Below are positions 27,701-33,616 of a stretch of DNA of 64,000 nucleotides, piece after piece (position 1 is the first letter of the stretch; the number at the start of each line of letters is the position of its first letter). This DNA comes from Corallococcus interemptor (GTDB lineage Bacteria; Myxococcota; Myxococcia; Myxococcales; Myxococcaceae). Under the pieces are notes generated by a model. That model was not told where the DNA came from. It worked only from the letters and a program-made list of their open reading frames with translations, and ran no database searches. A program made the translations under genes and the position numbers. Location: positions 1 through 64,000 of the forward strand of contig NZ_RAWM01000023.1 in assembly GCF_003668875.1 (NCBI RefSeq), given 5' to 3'.

Positions 27701-27865
27701 CAGGAGGCCGCCGCGCTGCCGGACGAGGAGTCCTCCGTGCCGGAGCTGCGCCAGGCGATGGACCGCTGGATCGCCAGGCTGCCCCCCGGCGCGCGCAGGG
27801 ACCTCAAGGCCGCCATGGCCACGCCCAAGCCCGCGGACCCCGCGAGGGATGCGCTCGTCCGATAG
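24740..27865 (+). CDS. Ser/Thr protein kinase with N-terminal zinc motif and C-terminal TPRs
   Basis: About 1041 residues. The N-terminus has a small anti-sigma-like zinc motif (H30, C34 and C37 in HLDTCPSC). The kinase domain spans about 90-350: MLGVGGMSVVYAAYD, VALKLL, VVHGDVKPENILV, TDFGLSR and GTPAYMAPEQF. The Arg before the catalytic Asp is Gly (HGD), so it is a non-RD kinase and probably does not need activation-loop phosphorylation. One membrane helix lies near 379-394. The outer part (about 560-960) is a row of TPRs of the kinesin-light-chain type, e.g. EEALGLYERALGTV. It likely couples a periplasmic protein interaction to cytoplasmic phosphorylation. A GTG at 24731 is an alternative start. 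Confidence 0.88.
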   Translation: MPLACLDETTFMDLLLGTLPPDRAALVDEHLDTCPSCRRMVSEALKVQPPVEEGPVPEEEVLDSQLATLAVDPWRGKKPRLRLPTPPLARGTAVGRYLILEMLGVGGMSVVYAAYDPELDRRVALKLLQVEALGLGAEAGRTQVLREAKAMARVSHPHVVSVFDVGTFGRQVFLAMELVDAHTLRKWEHDGPHPWRQVVEVFLAVARGLAAAHAVGVVHGDVKPENILVGQDGRVRVTDFGLSRIMFGAVVPALTPGGPDHPRAMEGGTPAYMAPEQFPPEERTDARSDQFGFCVALYEGLYGERPFAGSTVEELSQAVHAGRVKSVPRHSGVPQWLRKVVVKGLSVKPEDRHASMEALIAALESDPAARRTRRLRVAGASLLLLSAVGLTHVLHGRDVTGCEGAARAMDGVWDAPRQQAVEAAFVGTGRRFAHDAFRHVRRGLDAYTAAWVTTRTAACEATRVRHEQSEAVMALRMRCLDARLADVAALTQLFTQADPDLVERAPRAVEGLTTLAGCSDVEALTSRGHSAPDDPAARDRTVALLQALVDARALRAAGRYSQGVARVEPVAQAARAAGDWSGAADALLLLAELKDGAGDYRGAEATVLQAAWTAEAGRNDDAAARAWTLAVRVTGERLDHYAQGQQAAERASAAVERLGGSRELAGALAMNLGRLLSRQGRYPEAHEQLTRALSFLEKRFGPEALEVADVRVELGTVRRSQGRAEEALGLYERALGTVRGALGPEHPDVARIRLEQASVRWQQGDFVQSERLARGALALLERSLGQDHPQVADALNSLALALQYQGKREEALPLYERALRIAETTEGRDSSTVAIIVNNIGTLLVHMGRLEEATQRFATALAQVEKSLGPDHPTLALVLRGMGQTLSYRNQPDQALPYFQRAAALQTSLPDDVNGGWTGALVDLGRTYMVLGRPREALVPLEKAVTGWERARPRPAERPAARYMLGRALWDAKQDPARAVRLVAEARQEAAALPDEESSVPELRQAMDRWIARLPPGARRDLKAAMATPKPADPARDALVR

Positions 27866-27923
27866 GCGCCCCAGCCAAGGCCACGGGGCAGGCGCGCACG
27901 GGCCGCGTTATACGGGGGGTGGA

Positions 27924-28793
27924 ATGACGCTCCTCACCACGGACTCCCCTGTCGCCGCGCTCCCGCTCGAAGCGGGCGTGGACGCCCTGGCCTCGCTGCT
28001 GCGCGGACGCCGCGTCGTGGTGCTCACCGGCGCCGGAATCAGCACCGAGTCCGGCATCCCCGACTATCGCGGCCCGGAGACGCGCCACAAGGTGCGCAAC
28101 CCCATCCAGCACCGCGAGTTCCTCCACAAGCCGGAGGTGCGCCAGCGCTACTGGGCGCGAAGCCTGCTGGGCTGGCCGCGCTTCACCTCCGCCCGGCCCA
28201 ACGACGCGCACTTCGCCCTGGCCACGCTGGAGAAGGCGGGCGTGGTGCCCGGGCTCATCACCCAGAACGTGGACGGCCTGCACCACGCGGCCGGCAGTGA
28301 GCGCGTGCTGGAACTGCACGGCGCGCTGTCCCGGGTGCGCTGTCTTGCGTGTAGCGCCCAGGAGCCACGCGCGTCACTCCAGGCGCGGATGCTGGGCCTC
28401 AACCCGGACTTCGCGCACACCGTCGTGGAGCTGCGTCCGGACGGCGACGCGGAGCTGTCCCAGGAGGCCCTGGAGGGCTTCCACGTCCCCGCGTGCACGC
28501 GCTGCGGCGGGACGCTCAAGCCGGACGTGGTGTTCTTCGGTGACAACGTCGCGGCGCCGCTGGTGCAGGACGCGTTCGCACTCGTGGAGGAGGGGGACGC
28601 GCTGCTGGTGGTGGGCTCGTCGCTGACGGTCTACTCCGGCTACCGCTTCGTCACCCGCGCCGCGGAGCGGCACATTCCCATCGGCATCCTCAACATCGGG
28701 GAGAGCCGGGGTGACGGGCTCGCGGATGTGCGCGTGGAGGCGAGGGCAGGGGACGTCCTGCCCCGGCTCGCCCAGGCGCTGACCCGCGCCTGA
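27924..28793 (+). CDS. NAD-dependent protein deacylase, Sir2 family
   Basis: The product has 289 residues. It has GAGISTESGIPDYRG (NAD binding), TQNVDGLHHAAG, the catalytic His in VLELHGAL, zinc cysteines in CLAC and CTRCGG, and VVGSSLTVYSG. This is a complete sirtuin that removes acyl groups from lysines and forms O-acyl-ADP-ribose. ATG 27924 follows GGGGGGTGGA and fits the family N-terminus. It starts about 60 bp after the kinase gene on the same strand. It is not related in function to the SIR2-like gene at 8510. Confidence 0.9.
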   Translation: MTLLTTDSPVAALPLEAGVDALASLLRGRRVVVLTGAGISTESGIPDYRGPETRHKVRNPIQHREFLHKPEVRQRYWARSLLGWPRFTSARPNDAHFALATLEKAGVVPGLITQNVDGLHHAAGSERVLELHGALSRVRCLACSAQEPRASLQARMLGLNPDFAHTVVELRPDGDAELSQEALEGFHVPACTRCGGTLKPDVVFFGDNVAAPLVQDAFALVEEGDALLVVGSSLTVYSGYRFVTRAAERHIPIGILNIGESRGDGLADVRVEARAGDVLPRLAQALTRA

Positions 28794-28946
28794 CGCTCCT
28801 CCTCCCACACCCGCCGTGCAGCCGGGCGCCGGGGCTTCGCGCGCGGCACCGAATGGGCACGCCCGGGGAGGGGCCAGGTGTGCCATCATCCCCGGCTTCG
28901 CGAGGCACGCGCGCCATGCCGTGCCCGGGACGGAGACACAGGGCCG

Positions 28947-30965
28947 ATGGACACCGGACGCCCCCTGGGCGGCAGGTACGCGCTGGAGCGCAGGATTGGC
29001 GGCGGTGGCATGGGCGCCATCTGGCGGGCCGTCGACCTGCAGCTCCAGCGGCACGTGGCCCTCAAGCTCATCGCCTCCGACGTCGTCGCGCGCACGCCGG
29101 AGGCCCACCGCCACTTTGAACAGGAAGCCCAGGCCGTGGCCCGGCTGCGCCACCCGCACGTGGTGCAGGTGCATGACTCCGGCGTGGACGGCGGCGTGCC
29201 GTACATCGTCATGGAGCTGCTGGAGGGCGAGGACCTGGAGACGCGCCTCACCCAGCAGGGGCGCCTGTCCCCGGCCCGGGTGGCCGCGCTCGTCACGCCG
29301 GTGGCCCGGGCCCTGGCGGCGGCGCACGCGGCGGGGCTCGTCCACCGGGACCTGAAGCCCGCCAACCTCTTCCTCGCCCACGTGGACGGGGAAGAGGTGG
29401 TGAAGGTGCTCGACTTCGGGCTCGCGCGCTCGCTCGACCCGTCCCGCGCGCCCGTCCAGGCCGAAGGGCTCGCCGGCACGCTGCGCTACATGAGCCCGGA
29501 GCAGCTGCGCGCGGATCCGGACCTGGACGCGAGGGCGGACCTCTGGTCGCTCGCGGTGGTGCTCTACCGCGCCCTCACCGGCCAGTTCCCCTATGGCCCC
29601 GAGTCCGTGGGCGCGCTCCTGCGTGGCACCTTCCATCCGCCCGCCGTGCCCGTCTCGCAGCTGGTGCCGGAGCTGGGCGCGGCCGGGGACGCCTTCTTCC
29701 AGCGCGCGCTGCACCCGAAGCCGGAGCAGCGCTTCACGTCCGCGCGCGAGCAGGCCGCCGCCTTCGTCGCGCTGGTGGACGCGGGCCGCGCCACGCAGGC
29801 CGCCACGGTGCTGGTGGTGGACGACGAGCCGGACGTGGAGCTGCTCATGCGCCAGCGCTTCCGCCGGCACGTGCGCGACGGCGTCTACCGCTTCGTCTTC
29901 GCGCGCGATGGTGAAGAGGCGCTGGAGGCCCTGCGCCAGAACCCGGACACGCACGCCGTCCTGTGCGACCTGAACATGCCACGCATGGACGGGCTCACCT
30001 TCCTGTCGCGCGTGGGGGAAGTGGATCCGCTGGTGAAGGTCGTCATGGTCTCCGCCTACGGAGACCTGCCCAACCTGCGCACGGCGATGAACCGGGGCGC
30101 GTTCGACTTCCTCGTGAAGCCGGTGGACCTGGACGACCTGGAGTCCACGCTGGCCAAGACGGTGCGGCATGTCGCCGAGCTGCGCCGCGCGGTGCGCTCC
30201 ACGGAGGAGAACGCGCTGCTGCGCATGTTCGTGAGCGGCGGCATCGTGGACCGGATGCTGCCGCTGGTGCGCGGCCCCGGCGGGCTCGCGGGCGAGCAGC
30301 TGGACGCGACGGTGGCCTTCCTGGACGTCGCGGACTTCACCGCCGTCACCCGCGAGCATCCGCCCGAGTCCGCGCTGCGCCGGCTCAACGCCAACTTCGA
30401 GGTCATCCTCCCGGAGCTGGAGTCGCGCGGCGGCGTGGTGGACAAGTTCCTGGGCGACGCCGTGATGGCCGTCTTCCAGGGCGAGGGCCACGTGTCGCGC
30501 GCGCTGGACGCGTGCCTCGCGGTGAAGCAGCGGCTGCAGGGGCTGGCGTGGAGCGGCGGAGACGCGTCCCCGTACGCCCACGGCGTCTGCATGGGCGTGG
30601 ACACGGGGCCCGTCGTCTCCGGCAACGTGGGCGCGGCCGGGCGCGGGCGCCTGGACCACACGGTGCTGGGGGACGTGGTGAACACCGCGGCCCGGCTGGC
30701 CACCGTGGCCGCGCGCGACCAGGTGCTGGTGAGTGAAGCCCTGGCCACGCGGCTCCAGGGCGCCTTCGAGTGCCGGCTCGCCGCAGACCGCCACCTGCCC
30801 GGGCCCGGAGGCCAGCCGCTCGCGGTGCGCGAGGTGGTGGCCCGCCTGGGCACCCCGTCCGAGTCCTCCACGGACCGCACCTCCGAACAGGTGGCCCCCG
30901 CCGTCCTGGAAGCGCCCGCCGCTCCGCCCCGGCCCGGGGCCTTCACCGCCAAGGGGCCCGCCTGA
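28947..30965 (+). CDS. Ser/Thr kinase - response regulator - class III cyclase fusion
   Basis: The product has 672 residues with three modules. Kinase (about 10-270): RIGGGGMGAIWRAVD, VALKLI, LVHRDLKPANLFL, KVLDFGLAR, GTLRYMSPEQL; an RD kinase. REC (about 285-405): VLVVDDEPDV, phospho-acceptor Asp in VLCDLNMPRMDG, FLVKPVD with the conserved Lys. Class III cyclase (about 450-640): FLDVADFTAV and DKFLGDAVMAVF give the two metal Asp, and LGDVVNTAARL the Asn and Arg of the transition state. So it may make cAMP or cGMP under control of both Ser/Thr and His-Asp phosphorylation. No sensor domain or membrane helix. The next cyclase gene starts three bases after its stop. Confidence 0.9.
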   Translation: MDTGRPLGGRYALERRIGGGGMGAIWRAVDLQLQRHVALKLIASDVVARTPEAHRHFEQEAQAVARLRHPHVVQVHDSGVDGGVPYIVMELLEGEDLETRLTQQGRLSPARVAALVTPVARALAAAHAAGLVHRDLKPANLFLAHVDGEEVVKVLDFGLARSLDPSRAPVQAEGLAGTLRYMSPEQLRADPDLDARADLWSLAVVLYRALTGQFPYGPESVGALLRGTFHPPAVPVSQLVPELGAAGDAFFQRALHPKPEQRFTSAREQAAAFVALVDAGRATQAATVLVVDDEPDVELLMRQRFRRHVRDGVYRFVFARDGEEALEALRQNPDTHAVLCDLNMPRMDGLTFLSRVGEVDPLVKVVMVSAYGDLPNLRTAMNRGAFDFLVKPVDLDDLESTLAKTVRHVAELRRAVRSTEENALLRMFVSGGIVDRMLPLVRGPGGLAGEQLDATVAFLDVADFTAVTREHPPESALRRLNANFEVILPELESRGGVVDKFLGDAVMAVFQGEGHVSRALDACLAVKQRLQGLAWSGGDASPYAHGVCMGVDTGPVVSGNVGAAGRGRLDHTVLGDVVNTAARLATVAARDQVLVSEALATRLQGAFECRLAADRHLPGPGGQPLAVREVVARLGTPSESSTDRTSEQVAPAVLEAPAAPPRPGAFTAKGPA

Positions 30966-30968
30966 CGC

Positions 30969-32507
30969 ATGCGCGTCATCCTCAATCCAGGCCAGGTGGA
31001 TGAGCGGGTGGTGATGCTGCCGGAGGGCACCACCACCATCGGCCGCACGGAGGAGAACGGCATCCGCGTGCCACACCCCAGCCTGTCCCGGCGCCACGCG
31101 CGGCTGGAGCGCGCGGGCGGGCGCGTGGTGCTGGTGGACCTGGACAGCAAGAACGGCAGCTTCGTGGGGCCGCACCGCGTGTCGCGCCAGGAGCTGGGCC
31201 ACGGCCAGTCCTTCCGCTGCGGCGAGGTGTGGTTCCGGCTGGTGTCCCTGGACACGCCGCTGCCGGACGGCTGGGGCCCGCTGCGCACGCAGCCTTTGGA
31301 GACGCGCTTCTCCGCGGGCCCCATGGAGGCGCTGCTCGACACGCGCTCGCCGGACCGCACCCGCGACAAGCTCCAGGTGCTCCTCAAGGTGGGCCAGATT
31401 CTCTCCTCCCCGGGCCCGGTGGACGGGCTGCTGGAGCGCGTCGTCCAGCTCGTCTTTCAAATCTGGGCGGTGGACCGGGCGGCGGTGCTGCTGGTGGACC
31501 GGGACACGGGGACGCTGGTGCCGCGCGTGTCCCGGGGCGCGCGGGGCGGGGCGCTGCCGGAGCGCTTCTACAGCCAGCACATCGTGGACTACGTGCACTC
31601 GCGCGGCGTGGCGGCCCTCTTCACCGACGCGAAGGACGACGCGCGGCTCGTGGGCGCGGACTCCGTCTTCCGGCAGGCCATCCGCGCCTCGCTGTGCGTG
31701 CCCCTGCGCACGCGCGACGCGGTGCTGGGCGTGCTGTACCTGGACAGCCTCACGCAGGGCGGCCTCTTCACGGACGAGGACCTGGAGTTCCTCACCGCCT
31801 TCGCCAACCAGGCCGCCATCGCCCTGGACCACGCGCACCTGGCGCGGCGGCTGGAGGAGGAGGCGGTGCTGCGCAACGCCTACCAGCGCTTCTTCCCGCC
31901 GGACGTCGTGCGCCAGCTGAAGGCGCTGAGGGGCGTGCCGCTGGAGGTGCGCGAGGCGAACGTCACCATCCTCTTCTCCGACATCACCGGCTTCACCGCC
32001 CTGTCCTCGCGCCTCAAGCCCCGGCAGGTGGTGGACATGCTCAACGCGTACTTCCCTGTCATGGCGGACGTCGTCTTCCGCCACGAGGGCACGCTGGAGA
32101 AGTACATCGGCGACGCGCTGATGGCCGTGTGGGGCGCCCCCTTCGCCCGGCCGGACGACGCGGACCGGGCTGTGCGCGCGGCCGTGGAGATGCAGCGCGC
32201 CCTGGCGGACCTCAACGCCCGCTGGAGGGCGGAGGGCGTGCCGGAGATTGAAGTCCACATCGGGCTCAACTCCGGCCCGGTGGCGGCGGGCAACATCGGC
32301 TCGGAGCACTACCTCCAGTACGCCACCGTGGGAGACGCCACCAACGTCGCGTCCCGCGTGTGCGGCGTCGCGCGCCCGGGCGAGGTGCTGATGACGGACG
32401 CCACGCGCGCCCTCTTGGATCCGAACGCCTTCGTGCTGGAGCCGCTGGAGCCCGTGAAGGTGAAGGGCCGTGAGGAGCCGCTGTCCCTCTTCCGCGTGCG
32501 CGGCTGA
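30969..32507 (+). CDS. FHA-GAF adenylate/guanylate cyclase
   Basis: The product has 512 residues. FHA domain (about 5-95): IGRTEENGIRV, SLSRRHARLE and DSKNGSFV bind phosphothreonine. GAF domain (about 140-290). Class III cyclase (about 325-505): LFSDITGFTAL and EKYIGDALMAVW supply metal Asp and the purine-binding Lys, YATVGDATNVASRV the Thr, Asn and Arg. The Lys/Thr pair favours ATP as in CyaB-type enzymes. The FHA domain next to a Ser/Thr kinase gene three bases upstream suggests that the phosphorylated kinase recruits this cyclase; the GAF could bind cyclic nucleotide. It is convergent with the Crp/Fnr gene, with three bases between the stops. Confidence 0.9.
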   Translation: MRVILNPGQVDERVVMLPEGTTTIGRTEENGIRVPHPSLSRRHARLERAGGRVVLVDLDSKNGSFVGPHRVSRQELGHGQSFRCGEVWFRLVSLDTPLPDGWGPLRTQPLETRFSAGPMEALLDTRSPDRTRDKLQVLLKVGQILSSPGPVDGLLERVVQLVFQIWAVDRAAVLLVDRDTGTLVPRVSRGARGGALPERFYSQHIVDYVHSRGVAALFTDAKDDARLVGADSVFRQAIRASLCVPLRTRDAVLGVLYLDSLTQGGLFTDEDLEFLTAFANQAAIALDHAHLARRLEEEAVLRNAYQRFFPPDVVRQLKALRGVPLEVREANVTILFSDITGFTALSSRLKPRQVVDMLNAYFPVMADVVFRHEGTLEKYIGDALMAVWGAPFARPDDADRAVRAAVEMQRALADLNARWRAEGVPEIEVHIGLNSGPVAAGNIGSEHYLQYATVGDATNVASRVCGVARPGEVLMTDATRALLDPNAFVLEPLEPVKVKGREEPLSLFRVRG

Positions 32508-32510
32508 GGG

Positions 32511-33191
32511 CTACTCCGCGTCCTGCCCCAGCCGCTCCGGCTGGAGGAGGATGATCTGCCCGCCCTCGAAGCTGAGCATCCCCTCGCGCACGTAGTAGCG
32601 CAGCCACTTGTTGACGCTCTCGCGGGTGACGCCGCACAGGTTGGCCAGCTCCGACTGCGTGAGCTTCGGGGTGATGACCAGCCCTTCGGGGCCCTGCTTC
32701 CCCTGCGTCTTCGCCAGCTCCAGCAGCACCCGCACCAGGCGGCTGCGCGCGTCCAGGAAGGCCGAGTCGTAAACGAGCTGCGTCGTGCGCCGCACCAGCC
32801 GGCTCATGTTCGCGAGCAGCGCCAGGCTCACCTGCGGCCGCGTCTCCAGGTAGCGCCGGAAGTCGTCGCGCTGGAGCGTGAGCAGGTGCGCCTCCTCGCG
32901 CGCCATGGCGTCCGTGGAGCGCATCTCGCCGTCCAGGAGCGACAGCTCTCCGAAGGCGTCTCCCCGGTCCAACAGCGCCAGGGTGATTTCGCGCCCCTCG
33001 CTGGAGGAGAGCCGGATGGCCACCTGGCCGCGCCGGATGATGAACAGCGCGGTGCCCACGTCCCCCCGATGGAAGATGACCTCCCCCCGCGCGAAGCGCC
33101 GGGGCTGGAGGAGCGACGACATGTTCTCCAGGTCCTCCCGGCCGAGGCTTTCAAACATGGGGATTTCGGCCAGCAGCTGCGCGTAGGACAT
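32511..33191 (-). CDS. Crp/Fnr-family transcription regulator
   Basis: The product has 226 residues. The cyclic-nucleotide-binding fold includes GEVIFHRGDVGTALFII and a phosphate-cassette-like DAFGELSLLDGEMRST (E and R that contact cAMP in CRP). The C-terminal helix-turn-helix has TQSELANLCGVTRESVNKWL; Arg-Glu at the start of the recognition helix matches the residues CRP uses to read TGTGA half-sites. Exactly such sites lie in front of this gene. With two cyclase genes ending three bases away in convergent direction, it is a natural cAMP receptor for them. ATG 33191 is chosen; the open frame to 33263 has no CRP-like sequence. Confidence 0.9.
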   Translation of the reverse strand: MSYAQLLAEIPMFESLGREDLENMSSLLQPRRFARGEVIFHRGDVGTALFIIRRGQVAIRLSSSEGREITLALLDRGDAFGELSLLDGEMRSTDAMAREEAHLLTLQRDDFRRYLETRPQVSLALLANMSRLVRRTTQLVYDSAFLDARSRLVRVLLELAKTQGKQGPEGLVITPKLTQSELANLCGVTRESVNKWLRYYVREGMLSFEGGQIILLQPERLGQDAE

Positions 33192-33271
33192 GAGGGGAAC
33201 CCCATTCTGCCCGCAATCCCCGGATGCAGGTAGGGAAGCCTCCCATCCAGGTCGGGCGGACAAGTCCGGCG

Positions 33272-33313
33272 GGTGTGAACGTCTTCACACCGGGCCTGTG
33301 GGCCGCTTCACAG
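33272..33313. promoter_or_regulatory. Two tandem CRP-type operators upstream of the Crp/Fnr gene
   Basis: Site 1 at 33272-33291 is GGTGTGAA-N4-TTCACACC, containing a perfect TGTGA-N6-TCACA (33274-33289). Site 2 at 33296-33313 has TGTGG-N6-TCACA (33297-33312). The centres are 23 bp apart, about two helical turns. They lie 80-120 bp before the start codon at 33191, as expected for autoregulation, and could also serve a rightward transcript. Confidence 0.75.
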
Positions 33314-33339
33314 ATCGAAACAGGGGGTCCCGGTACTGT

Positions 33340-33616
33340 TCCTTCATCGCAGCACGGGAAGCAGGGGGGCCCGCGCAGCAGCGACACGGTGAGTCAGGGA
33401 GTCGGGGGACTTCTTAGCCCACCGCGGCGTGCGCGGGAAATGGGGGGGACCGCAGGGGCTGGCACATAGAAGGGGGAAGCGTCGAGTTTCTGAGGGGGAA
33501 CTCGACGCGAATACGAGTGCCGGCTCCCGCTGGAGCCTGAGAAGCAACTGAACCCGGGCCTGGAGGCCCGTCGCTCCGGGGGGAGTGACGGCCTTCAAGT
33601 CCGGGTTGTTTTATTT
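33340..33616 (+). ncRNA. Candidate structured RNA with terminator, gene-free interval
   Basis: No supported protein gene lies between 33192 and 33610. The plus strand has a perfect 10-bp hairpin (GCGTCGAGTT at 33479-33488, AACTCGACGC at 33499-33508), then hairpins at 33555-33570 and 33571-33588 and an outer pairing AACCCGG (33551-33557) with CCGGGTT (33601-33607), followed by GTTTTATTT. This looks like a rightward transcript ending in an intrinsic terminator; the only upstream candidate control is the CRP-type pair. The 5' end is a guess. It matches no RNA family that I know; alternatively it is only the 3' region of the acylase operon. Confidence 0.4.

Noticed and set aside
28374-32309. A 1311-codon minus-strand frame
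   Set aside because: Shadow of the Sir2, kinase-cyclase and FHA-cyclase genes, which have complete motifs in the other strand.
33350-33390. GGAAGCAG and GCAGCAG suggesting an SRP RNA
   Set aside because: The pairing of the SRP domain IV loop is missing.
33461-33480. TGGCAC as a sigma-54 -24 element
   Set aside because: The -12 element (TTGC) is not at the required distance.
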